From assembly GCA_949361645.1 (NCBI GenBank), contig OX442428.1:2963847-3027846 (forward strand): a DNA stretch of 64,000 nt, written 5' to 3'. This DNA is from Spongilla lacustris (lineage: Eukaryota; Porifera; Demospongiae; Spongillida; Spongillidae). The stretch's first letter is position 1. The number at the start of each line of letters is the position of its first letter. Positions 11,466-24,105 of this stretch are shown here, in pieces. The position numbers were made by a program, and so were the translations under genes. The notes beneath the pieces are model-generated. The model ran no database searches. It worked only from the letters and a program-made list of their open reading frames with translations, and was not told the DNA's origin.

Positions 11466-12280
11466 CTTACCAATTGTACTCTCAGTTATTTCCATACTCT
11501 GTTGAAGCACACACGTGGCTGAGATGACAGTTGTGATGGAAGAATGCATTTTTAAATACTAGTCGATTGCCAAGCATATTTTTTCTTTTAATCATTGTTA
11601 CACGATAAGTAGGTTTATCAGTTAACTGATCTGTAATTTTTCATTACACTTTTAGTTGTTACACCACTTAACTTACAAGTAGCTTGTGGCCCAGCACTAT
11701 CATCATCATCATTGTGTAGCTGTGATTCTTCTGACACTGCATGTGAGATGATGGATGACTCCCCTCTAAAGTACTGTCTTGGATTATTATTGTACTTCCA
11801 TAATGTGATGTGCTTTTAATTATTTCATTCCCCTTAAGTAATTTGCTTATTTTACATGACAACAAGCTGCTGGTGTACAAAGGTATTTCTTATGCTTCTG
11901 AGTCTTACCAATTGTGCTCTCACTCATTTCCACACTCTGTTGAAGCACACACGTGGCTGAGATGATGGAAGAATGCATTTAATATTCATACAATTGATAA
12001 ACAAATGCGTTTTAAAATCACCGTTAATAGTTATGTGTTTAGCAAACTGAATGCAAGTATAAATCTGATTTTTGGAGCTCTTTTTACAAGGTCCCCCATG
12101 TGTATACATAAGTAGGGGTCTGAATTATTATGTACATATTTTATTGTTACTATTTTTGATTACACTGAAGTTGGTACAATTCATTAAAAACTCCACTTAA
12201 CTTACAAGTAGCATGTGGCCCAGCACCATCACTGTCAGTACCATCATCATCCTCATTGTGTAGCTGTGATTTCTCTGACA
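11466..12280 (-). repeat. Tandemly duplicated exon pair within the P-loop/PHD gene
   Basis: Exons 12280-12206 and 11956-11909 are repeated as 11736-11677 and 11518-11471 with the same splice sites and phase. The first exon of each pair encodes an acidic S-E-K/E-S-Q-L-H-N-(E/D)DD...AGP segment; copy one is five residues longer. The second encodes STCVLQQS(V/M)E(M/I)xES. Introns are also recognisably duplicated (flanking CACACGTGGCTGAGATGA in both). All four exons keep phase 1, so the duplication is frame-neutral and lengthens an acidic linker before the PHD finger. Confidence 0.8.
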
Positions 12281-12946
12281 CTGCATGGGAGATAATAATA
12301 AATTTCTGGCTCACAAGAATGGTCAGAAACTTTGAACATATAATATGCTGCAGCTGAATATAGGTATTTCACATATATTCTTTTTGATGACTGAGTAAAT
12401 GTACCTTTCTCCGCTTGTGTACCACCAAGACCACTGGCGCTAATCACCTCCTCTGATTGCGGAAATGTAAGTAATTAATTCATTCAGGTATTATTATGAA
12501 CAAACCTTGCTGAACACTGCCAGCCTCCTTTGTTGCTGTAAAATAAAAAAGACTAGCTCTGAGCAATGAATGCACATCTTTCAACTTACACTCAAAAAAA
12601 ATTGCAACTTCTTGTGGTATACTTGCAACTGGGATACAAATACTGGATACACAGTACACATCACTGGCACTATTCCCATGACGAGATATGAAGGAGAGTT
12701 TACTGCCCTGTTTTAAGAAGTACTGTTTTCCACTCGTGATAACATCTTTCCTGGCTCTTAGTTCCTTCCTAATGGTAGATTCATCAGGGTGATCAATATC
12801 ATTCCTGTCCAGTAGCTGAATGAATTGCTTTAATGCTACAGCCATGCCACATATTCTTGCTTTGCTGCCCTTTGGTGAAAATTGTATGGAAGGATTGATG
12901 ACATGCAGAACCTGTTGGTGGCATTTTGTGATCACAGTAATGCAAT

Positions 12947-12948
<2 letters not shown>

Positions 12949-12991
<43 letters not shown>

Positions 12992-13007
12992 TATATATAT
13001 ATATATA
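12949..13007. repeat. (AT)n microsatellite in an intron
   Basis: Almost pure AT dinucleotides lie just inside the donor of the intron between exons 13179-13009 and 12911-12590. Low-complexity open frames here have no meaning. Confidence 0.95.
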
Positions 13008-14470
13008 CCTCTTGAATTGATGGCTGTACAGCAATGAAAGACTTTAAAAGATATTCAATTGTTTTGGGCTCTTCACTGTGACATAACTGCCTAGCTCAAA
13101 CTTCTGGAGCTACAATGCCTTTGGTATAATCCCACACTGTCTGATCTTCACTACATGCTTCGTCAAAATGATGCATAATCTGAAAATAAAAGCCTGAATA
13201 TCAAATTTCTGTGCACTGTATTGAATTACCTCTATTGCACATGCAATTATCAAGGCATAATGTGTTGTAAGCCGCGAGTCATCCAGCCTATGTCCAACTG
13301 CCAGTTCAAATTTGTCTCTAATTAGATAGAGATCAGCAGCAACCAAGTCCTCGATTTTTTTTCCCAATAGAAAGAGCAACAGGGAATGCTGCAACTGCTT
13401 TCTTCAACAAATCATCCATCACATCAAGTTCTACATTAGGAGAATCCGCAGCACAGGGTAGCAAGATACACCTACACAGGAATCTTCATGAGTAAAATAA
13501 AATCATGCACTATGTATGTATAAATAGTGTACCTTGGCTCATCAGCTGTCAGCCAGTCCAGAATAAATTCATTAGCACTGATTAAAGGTACGCATCTTGC
13601 AGATATTTGTGACCGTGAATTTTCCATAGAACCACCCCCAAATGCTTCTATTAGCATTTGTTTGAATTTAACTTCACTGTTGCTTGGATCATCGTAGGCA
13701 AAGGGCAATGATCCTCCCATTTTAAAACGGCTGCTACTTTCAGTTAGAAAAGATATCAGCCCTTTCTCTAGGTTACCGCAAACAGCAAGTGAAACCTTTA
13801 GAAAAATAGTCTTTCCTCTACTGTGACGACCATATACAACAGGGACTGCCACACTTCCACATCGCCGATGAATGGATTCATAGAACATAGATAGAATAGC
13901 TCCAGCTATAGGAATGAAATATGTTTTAAAACAATACTATTTTTTGGATATAATATTCATACCAAGACAAAAAACAGCACACATGTAGTTATTTCCAGCA
14001 ATTCGCCTCATTCCATTTAGCACAGTGTGAAGAGGATTTGGAACAATAGGTAGCACCTCTACTAGTGACAATGCGCCACCAAAACCAAGTTTTTGAATGA
14101 TCTCAGGAATAACTATATACTCCTGATCTTCTGAAGCAATCTGAGCTCCATTACTTCTGAAAAGCAAATTGGGGCCAAGGACAAAAACCTCACTGCCTGG
14201 TTGTCGGCCCATGCACACAACAGGTTTGAATACTTTCTGCCGTGATGCAGACTCCTCATCTGATTCCACATCATGGAAACTAAAATACAATTGAATCCAA
14301 TAACCTTATCAAACTTGATTTGCTCTAACCTTTCCCAAAGATCTTGCATGAAGACCTGAAGCTGTGATCTCGTCAGACGACAAAAGAGAGCACTGTGTGG
14401 AAATGCGGTAGCAACACATTTCTTCAAATCGTCGGCATTATTTATGTGGTACCAAGGCAGAAAACATTTT

Positions 14471-15166
14471 CTGTAGAGGAGATAGTTACATAGTTATAGT
14501 TATAAGATTGATACATAAGTAAAATTACTAATGCATTTATATTTTTATTTTTATTTTTAAGTTTTTTTAAACCATGCATTAAAGATTATATTAAATCATG
14601 TACAAAATATCCCTCCCACTAAATGGCATCATTCAAAGGAGGGGAGGTTGAATTTGAAGAAAGAAATGCAAGAAGCAAAAGAAGAAATTATGGGTTATAC
14701 AAAAATGCAGTGCATTATAACTCTATAACAGGTTACTTCAGTTTTCGATGTGATATAATAATTCAATACATGAGAAACAATGCTGAAAACTTTGTGCTAT
14801 TGAAATTTGCAGACCATACACGAAAGTGGAAACTGAAGAAGACAAGTGGTAGTTCTTATATTGTTGTTCTGTTGACACTAGATTTTTGGCACTAGTAGAC
14901 TGAAATGATACCATGCTCTGTTCTCTAGCAAGATAGGAGGAAGGTAAGGCTGAAAGATCATGCAGTGCATGCAATTGATATTTTATAGTAATCTTAAAGT
15001 AGTGTCCATTGATTCAGTCCCTCTTTCACTGTGCTTTGTCATCGATCTCCCACAAATATGTAGTATTGAATTAAATTACAAAGTTTGCACCAACTGGGAC
15101 ATTAGATAGATGGCTCGCCATTTTGGGGACTGGGAACGAGTTACATTCCAATGTTACGCCACACTA
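14471..15166. other. Upstream region of the P-loop/PHD gene
   Basis: The missing first exon(s) should lie here or beyond, but I could not identify one. A 90-codon plus-strand open frame at 14623-14895 is lysine-rich, unsupported by any motif and AT-rich at its 5' side. It is left uncalled. Confidence 0.35.
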
Positions 15167-15674
15167 GTCTGGGGACCAGACCATATATGAGAATATGGGT
15201 CTGGTGGCGTCCCATAGAAGGTTTTGTGCCAGAGGAATGTAATTATCCTGCTTGCTGATTAACGTAATTTTATTCATTGCAGCTTATAGTGGGCGTTCCT
15301 ACATGTATATGTATCGGGCAAAGAGTGGGGCAATGGAGCCTTGGACGTTCCGTAGTGAATCAAACACGGTAGTACAAAAAGACACATCGATTTCCCTTCG
15401 CCTGTTGGTAGCGATACAAAGGTGTCGTTTCCAGCTGTTATGCTCTGTACTGCGTCGCGCTGCTCTTTCTAAGCGTTACACTGCTTGTCTGGTCTAAAGG
15501 ATAATCGAACCTGTCGCCGACTCGCCGTCGCCATGATCGAAACGCCCACAATACAAATAACAATTACGCTAATTAGCATTCCTGCGGTACTGCCTCATTT
15601 TGAGGCACCGGGCACAAAACCTTCTATGGGACGCCACCAGACCCATATTCTCATATATGGTCTGGTCCCCAGAC
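15167..15674. mobile_element. Small element with 64-bp perfect terminal inverted repeats
   Basis: 15167-15230 and 15611-15674 are exact reverse complements over 64 bp, beginning GTCTGGGGACCAGACCATAT. The interior of about 380 bp has no convincing gene. The right end runs directly into the 200-N gap, so the element may be longer and its target duplication cannot be read. The abutment suggests that the repeat itself caused the assembly break. Confidence 0.85.
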
Positions 15675-15874
15675 NNNNNNNNNNNNNNNNNNNNNNNNNN
15701 NNNNNNNNNNNNNNNNNNNNNNNNNNNNNNNNNNNNNNNNNNNNNNNNNNNNNNNNNNNNNNNNNNNNNNNNNNNNNNNNNNNNNNNNNNNNNNNNNNNN
15801 NNNNNNNNNNNNNNNNNNNNNNNNNNNNNNNNNNNNNNNNNNNNNNNNNNNNNNNNNNNNNNNNNNNNNNNNNN
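15675..15874. other. Assembly gap (200 N)
   Basis: A run of exactly 200 N, a conventional placeholder rather than a measured size. Open frames across it are artefacts. Confidence 1.
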
Positions 15875-16097
15875 CAGATATTACATCCAAGAGATGTTGG
15901 ATACGAAGACCAGACTACAATACAGGATAAAAGGACGTACACAAATACATATACAACTAGACTGCACACAATGTACACAAAATGCTAACTATATCTACCC
16001 TACATCACTTTGACTGATGCTATGGGAAAGGATGGCAATTGCATTAGCTTGTACCAGGTGACTGACTTTGCCTTGGATGAGCAAGTGGCTAGTTGAG
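15875..16097. other. Short repeat fragment after the gap
   Basis: ACAACTAGACTGCACACAAT (15953-15972) with the following GTACACAAAA closely resembles 55120-55147, which suggests a shared interspersed repeat. No gene is seen. Confidence 0.4.
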
Positions 16098-17084
16098 AAG
16101 CTAGCTGCAGCTAAGCTAATTTATCCATGTTTACAAGCATCGAATGTGGTGCGCCTCAATTAGCACAATCGCACAGAGAGGCAATGAACGGTGTGGTACG
16201 TACGGATTGATATGCGGTGCCATTCTGTGAGTTAGTGAATCTGAGACGCACACACGCGGGTTAGTAGACACGCAAAAATGAAGATGTAAGAATTGATCAC
16301 ATACCTTCCAGCTCTCTCAGAGCTAATAATAGCCTATACCAGCATCTCAAGCAGCACGCAGTAACTTGTGCGCAGACCTGATTTTGTCTCATAGCTAGGC
16401 TACATGTATATCGCTGTGTCTACGGCTTAAAGAATACTTTTGTGTCATGTGAGTGCCATTTATGGAAGCCTCGTACCATCCATATGTGAAGGGTCAGTGA
16501 GCATTCAAGCCTCCATCTAAGGGTGTGCTTTCATTTAAATTGTAACGTTGTGTGTTATTCCTTCAGTAAAAAATAACGGAATAGGTATGGGGAAAGTTCC
16601 AGTTTTAAAGAAAGACCTGTGTGCTTTGCAATCATGATGTGAGCTACCCTTAATTATTGCTGGTTTTAGATGATAGTGTGCACAAATTCTGTTACTTAGG
16701 GTGAATTTATTTTAAAGCACTGACAAATGTTGCCAACCTCCAGCAAGGTTTTAGATGATTTGTTTAAAGAGAAGCTGTGCTTTACTATCAATCATCCATT
16801 TTTTGAAGCTCGTGTATGGATGATATCATGGAAAGTGTGCCGTTTAAAGATAGGGTGTGCTTTAATTTCAATGCATAAAATTTTGAGTCTCTAATCTAGA
16901 TACCTTGTTTTAAATAACAAACCTATGTGCTTGCATCAAGTTGTAGCTATTTCCGTATCATAATGTTTTTAACCCGGCTTTGCTTATGGATATCTGTTAC
17001 TTTGTGCTTGACAGCGTAATATTGCAACCTACCAGTTAGGATTGGGGAAAGATGAATCATGTAGGGACAGACTGTAGTATTTAA

Positions 17085-18055
17085 CACCGGATCCGTGAGA
17101 AAAGAACATTTTTTGGGCCTATTTTGTCGAACTCACTTTTTGGAAAACTAGTCGGAACGGTACCAATCGCCACAAATACCGGTGTACTAAGTAGTTCAAC
17201 TCCTTAGACGATGATTGGAGCTATACTGCCAGCCTTGCAACTACTTCCGCTGAGGACCTACGTTTGTTTAAAGTCGAGCGGGTAAGGCTGTTAACCGGAA
17301 ACGGGACACTTTTCTGACAAGGATTCTGAGTTTAAAAACAGTATAGGCATGCTCAACTGGATCGGATAAGTAGCGTTTGAAACAATTCTGGCAGTAAACT
17401 ATCATGCTAGTGTCGAAACAGACACTAAAACTTCTTTGGATCTCGACTCCGGACCCAAATATTGGTCGTGCACAGGCCCAAACACCTAACATTTGGCCAT
17501 ACGTAAGTGTTATTTGACGTCACGTGGGTCTCGGTTACACACGTACGTCACTGTGTAGTTGCTATTTACGTAACAGGTTGCTATAAATATGCACCACGTG
17601 AGCCAAATACAATGCCCGTTATTCGTTCCCGTCCGGTTATTGATGATCTGGTACCCAGACACTGATCAACTACAATGATGTACGTAAGTCCTCGAACGAG
17701 GTAAACAACTGTAAATGAGTTTTGTACAAGAACTAAGCTAATTGCCAACACGGTATCCATTGTGGCCTCCTAGTAGTACCAAATGACATTTAAAAACGTA
17801 TCTAAAGCAGCTCTTAATTGCGTAGGAAAAAAGTGTCCTTCGTAACGCTTCGTGACCGAAAAACTTACAACCGCGTCACTTTGAAATCATACAGGTCCGT
17901 GTCCACTATAGATATAAGGCAGACGACAACGCCAAATGTCTAGCCGATAGTTAAACTATCTAAATATATGCTTTCCAGACAATTAGGGGCCTTCCGACTA
18001 ATTTTTAGAAAGTTGGGTTCGACAAAAAAACTGTTCTATTCTCACGGACCCGGTG
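17085..18055. mobile_element. TTAA-flanked non-autonomous DNA element (piggyBac-like MITE)
   Basis: The element is bounded by TTAA at 17081-17084 and 18056-18059. Its ends are CACCGGATCCGTGAGAAAAG and the reverse complement of CACCGGGTCCGTGAGAATAG, about 21 of the first 23 positions matching. The paralogous site at about 22888 reads TAT-TTAA-GTGAG with a single TTAA and no insertion, so the empty site is visible in this same window. TTAA specificity is characteristic of piggyBac transposases. No transposase is encoded in its 971 bp. The larger element at 47067-55066 has related ends (CACCGCGTCCGTGA). Confidence 0.88.
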
Positions 18056-18981
18056 TTAAGTGAGTCGTGTTTTTATGTTAGGGGCCGATGCTTTCGTTTT
18101 AGAGTATCAGCTTATGTGTCAAGATGATTTCATGGAAAGAGTACTAGTGCCATTTAAAGATAGGGTGTGCTTTAATTTAAATGCATAACACATGGGTAGG
18201 CTCTCTTATTTACGAAATGCCTATAGATCTAGTTGTGATTTGAAGAATTGCTTTAGTATCAACTTGTATCGTGATGTGGGCCTCTTGGCTAGTTCCAGAT
18301 CATGTTGTTCTTAAATTATGCTTTAACAGACTCCTTTGTTATGTCGCAGTGTTTTAAAGCATTGAATAATGTTTACAGCTTCCAGCAAGGTTTAAAATGT
18401 TTGGGAAGATAGCTGTGTCTTAAGACAACAATTACATGCATCATGTTGTGATCCTAGCTCTTAGGTACATGTAGTTCTCAGATGTTGCTATAATGAAATG
18501 GACTTCAGGAGATCCCTGTTGTGATGTTGCAAGCCTCCTGCTAGGTTTTAGATGGTTGGATATAAGTGTGGTGCATGTCCTTACATCAATAATATTGTGA
18601 GACTTTTAGCTACTCAGTACTGCGTCACCAAGTCAATGTAGAGTACTCTCTGCTTTAAGAGACTCAGGTGTTACATGTGTATGTGTGCTTAGAAAAGCTC
18701 TGTGTTCTTGAAAATGTATGTTAAAGCTACAAATTACATATGTAGGAACTGTAGAGTATTGGCTGTTTTAAGAAAGAGATGTTGTGAGCAATTTAGCTAA
18801 TTACAAGTTCCCTGGACATTGTGCATGCATGTGAGCACTAAGTATCTGAGGGTATGCTTTAATTTCATACCATCCAGTTATGTGTTTGCACACAAAAGGG
18901 TTGAGCATACTGTTAAAGTATGCACTTGAAAAACTTCTGGCTAAATGAGGGTGTGCTTTTATTCAAATGTTGTGAGCTTCA

Positions 18982-18982
18982 T

Positions 18983-19035
<53 letters not shown>

Positions 19036-19063
19036 GTGTGTGTGTGTGTGCGTGTGTGTGTAT
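18982..19063. repeat. (TG)n microsatellite in copy A
   Basis: About 80 bp of TG dinucleotides with a few C interruptions. It occupies the same relative position as the array at 23554-23678 in copy B, so it predates the duplication and has since changed length. Confidence 0.95.
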
Positions 19064-19614
19064 ATGTTATTGATGGTAGAGTCTCTATTTTAAAAACCTC
19101 AGGACTGTTGTTATGGGAGGATTGATTTCATTTTTGGTTACAAGCCTCCAGCTAAGTTTCAGATGTGTATTTTTCATATAGTTGTGGTTGCATCATGATC
19201 AGGTTGTGATTGAGCCATGTAGCTAGTTCAATATCATAATGTTTGTTATTGCATACATGTATGCTTTAAGGCCCTATTATTTTAAGTGACTCATGTCTTT
19301 ATGTCATGGTGTGCTTATCAACTCAATTGTGTCAAACTTTCAGCTAGATTTTAAAATGCCATTTTATAAGAGAAGGAATGCATCATGTAGCAAGTTCGCA
19401 TTTCATAGTTGGACCAACATTTGGGTAGATTCTCTTGTTTTGTTATGTGAGCTTCCAATCCCTGACAAGTAAAGTAATATTTGCACAAAATGATTGTGCA
19501 TGCTGCTGAGGTATAACCTGAAGTGGCAACGCATTTTCTGTCACCACGAACAAGCTGAGCGTATTGCATGAATAATCGACGTACGTTGTGGTTTTGCCCT
19601 ATACATTATAGGTA

Positions 19615-20690
19615 TGGATTACAATTTCCATACATTGCAGAGTGTGTGGGCAGAGGCTAACAAAGTACAGGGCAAAGAAAAGAACCAGCTCTGAGTGCAT
19701 AGCATTCTCAGCTGAGCTGAAAATAGCTTTTGCATCTGGGGATGATGTAACCCTGAGATGTTCTGCATGCAATGTAAGCTGGGTATGTAGAGAACCATCT
19801 GTGCCATCACAAAGTGAGTGCATCACAAATGTGTAGTGATGCTATTTGAGTGGCAAAAAAAGTAAACATATGACATCATAAGAGGTCATCTTGAGAAGAT
19901 TGCCCCTCCTCTAGTTCTCCATAGTGAGCCTAGCCCACCTTTGGCAAGAGCTAACAACCTATCAATGCTAAAGGAGCTGAAGTGTGCACTGTGCTCCAAC
20001 ACCCTCTCACAGCCACTGGAGCTGCAGTGTGGTGCACTGGTGTGCTCCAAATGCCTCCGGGAGTGGATAGCAGCATATGATGCTGTGAACCGTCCATGCT
20101 GCTCAGAGGACGGATAGTCCTCTGCTGCTCAGAGATGGTCCCATGTTGCTCAGTAATGGTCCCATGCTGCCCAGAGGATGGTCCCATGCTGCCCAGAGGA
20201 TGATCCTCTGCTGCTCAGAGGATGATCCTCTGCTGCTCAGAGGATGATCCCCTGCTGCTCAGAGGATGATCTCCTGCTGCTCAGAGGATGATCCCCTGCC
20301 GCTCAGAGGACAGTCCCATGCTGCTCAGAGGACGGTCCCCTGCTGATCAGAGGATGGTCCCCTGCTGCTCAGAGGATGATCCCCTGCTGCTCCGAGGATG
20401 ACCCCCTGCTACTCAGAGGATGGTCCCCTGCTGCTCAGAGGATGATCCCCTGCTGCCCAGAGGAAAATCCCCTGCTGCTCAGAGGACGGTCACCAGGATG
20501 GTCCCCTAGTCAGACTATCATCAAGTGTGATAATGCTGCTGTCAGATGCTCTGGAGCACTGTATACAGACTGCAGCAGGGATATTAAGGATGGTGACTAT
20601 GAAGAGCATGAGTGTGCACCAACACTTACACCTGAGGAGGAGAAGCAAGCAACGGGTTTGCTGAAGAGGGTAATCTCTACCAGCTAGTCC
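19615..20690 (+). pseudogene. RAG1 N-terminal/RING-like element remnant
   Basis: Three coding-like blocks occur in order. At 19633-19800 HCRVCGQRLTKYRAKK continues through a second Cys and an amphipathic helix to a CSAC pair. At 19871-20105, in another frame, a proline-rich linker leads into a RING-like finger (CALC, a spacer of 13 residues, QCGALVCSKC, then RPCC). At 20513-20690 a third zinc-like segment (KCDNAAVRCSG...YEEHEC) is followed by an acidic helix and a stop. The order zinc module, RING, C2HC segment matches my memory of N-RAG-type invertebrate proteins. Frames change between blocks, and a minisatellite has expanded inside it, so it is a dead copy. The sequence downstream to 21231 may be its decayed C-terminus. 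Confidence 0.6.
20098..20500 (+). repeat. 21-bp minisatellite grown out of the RING coding sequence
   Basis: The phrase CTGCTGCTCAGAGGATGATCC recurs about 18-19 times in imperfect 18-21-bp steps. The first unit is continuous with the end of the RING block, whose last residues PCCSED are encoded by the same words. The array therefore arose by expansion of the codons for the final Cys pair. Confidence 0.85.
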
Positions 20691-21235
20691 TGACAAAGCC
20701 ATCATACAACTTGCTACAGGGGAAGCAGTTAAGTGAATGTCAATGACTTGTACAGAGGTTACATAATATATACACTCACTTCTGCCAATGACATTTGTGC
20801 ATGTCACCAGAGCTAAACTACAGCTGCCTACTCATCACGGACTAAAGTTCAGGTACATGTATTGCCGGCGACTAAGGCTGGGCTTGCCATACCTTGCATG
20901 GAATACACTAAGGCGGTGTGTCACAACATACAGCAAAGGCTCAATTCTAACTCACTGGTGTTTCAGGTGGCTCAAATCATCAGGAATCTGTCTAGCTGGT
21001 GAGGAAAGGATGCACCACATATCCAGCCAAATTGTTGGCGATAACCCCAACGGAGAAACAGCCCCCTTTTCAGGGGACAAGTCAATTCATGCAAAATTCT
21101 TGGCTTGACATTTGCTCCAATCCACAACCACATGCAGAACCGGATGCGCATTGTGCAAGAACACTTACTAAGTATTGAGCCACAATTGGTAGCTGCCATC
21201 CCCCCTCCAGCCAAGAGAGTAAAGAATAAATAATA
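20691..21235 (+). pseudogene. Possible decayed C-terminus of the RAG1-N-like element
   Basis: Patches with coding character continue on the plus strand. The clearest is the last, at about 21097-21231, which ends HLLSIEPQLVAAIPPPAKR and a TAA. Frames are interrupted by stops and shifts. No catalytic triad could be traced, so assignment to the same element rests only on adjacency and strand. Confidence 0.3.
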
Positions 21236-21924
21236 ATTCAGTTCAAGCTCAATCTATTTACATACGAGCATGGAGTCAAATTTAGACCAAAAGAAATGTA
21301 AGGCTATATTTTAAACGCTCTGTTAAAACCCACTTCATTGCGCAAATATTAATTCCCCCACCCCCAAAAAGACACCAAAATGGTGGATTTTCAAAGGCTA
21401 GAAATCTACTTCAGAAAATGCGTTGCCACTAACCTGTACCAAAAAACGACAGTACAAAGAACTAACTTTACCGTGATAGCTTTGGCATGTTCCAATTCAG
21501 TCACCGAGCGTCGTTGTAGTTTTTTGAACACATGTAGTCGGTGATCGCCGTGCGTAAGTCGATAGGTTTGAAGTACCAGAGCCGACAGTTGGCAACACCA
21601 GGCCACGTGATTTTTGCTTACAATATAGTTCAAAGGTGTTTATCACTGCTAGCATGGCTTTTAGGTGTTGATTACGTTTTATGTACCCCGTGCACAGCTG
21701 GTTCTAAAAGGCATCGGTTGTCAGGTTCGCTGCTATGGGTGTACGTAACCATTTCAATTTTTCGGGGCGTAGGGCTTAGTTTCCACACGTTCAATGAGAG
21801 CAGACCACCGTGCCCACCTTCTAGTGGGTGTCACATCACGTGATACAATTCGAAGGCGGATGCAACTCCGTATGCCCCACCTCCTACGTGGGTGTTGCGA
21901 GCCCACTTTTAATTAGCCTGCCTC
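21236..21924. other. Unique-looking spacer between remnant and copy B
   Basis: No gene is supported. Short frames at 21406-21843 lack motifs. CACGTGAT occurs twice (about 21604 and 21838). Confidence 0.4.

Positions 21925-24105
<2,181 letters not shown>

Larger units (their letters stand above)
10773..14470 (-). pseudogene. 14-exon P-loop NTPase / PHD-finger gene, probably decayed
   Basis: Exons inferred on the minus strand from GT/AG ends and phase continuity: 14470-14330, 14279-13973, 13905-13533, 13471-13230, 13179-13009, 12911-12590, 12535-12506, 12452-12405, 12280-12206, 11956-11909, 11736-11677, 11518-11471, 11202-11089, 10945-10773. The 5' start is not identified. Exon 3 encodes GRHSRGKT, a textbook Walker A motif, followed about 45 residues later by AYDDPSN, a possible Walker B. 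The last exon encodes a C4HC3 PHD finger (CAVC, CDRC, MHGKC, YCPNC) that would read histone tails; it ends at a TAA. Three lesions break the model: a run of eight A at 13356-13363, where seven would keep frame; an in-frame TGA at 13098-13096; and an in-frame TAA at 11107-11105. They may be real decay or assembly error. Exact family unknown; the ATPase part loosely recalls DUF927-type proteins. Confidence 0.65.
16098..19515. repeat. Direct duplication, copy A (partner 21925-24105)
   Basis: From CTAAGCTAAT at about 16113 onward the sequence is nearly identical to 21930 onward for about 960 bp. After a 971-bp insertion (17085-18055) it continues collinearly with indels to about 19515, where copy A is cut by the RAG1-N-like remnant. 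Both copies are made of a degenerate repeat with phrases such as GGGTGTGCTTTAATTTCAAT, TGTGAGCCT and TTTTAGATG recurring roughly every 100 bp. No coding content is seen. Confidence 0.85.

Noticed and set aside
12930..13034. Tyr/Ile-rich peptide in a minus-strand frame
   Set aside because: It is translation of the (AT)n microsatellite inside an intron.
13009..13179. A short intron removing the in-frame TGA of this exon
   Set aside because: The only GT/AG pair around the stop (about 38 bp) rejoins to a new TGA in the same frame, so it does not rescue the exon.
14623..14895. 90-codon plus-strand frame
   Set aside because: No motif, no splice context and an AT/Lys-rich composition. It could be chance next to the P-loop/PHD gene.
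15485..16013. Frames spanning the N blocks (also 43782-44261)
   Set aside because: N runs translate to unknown residues and the frames are not real.
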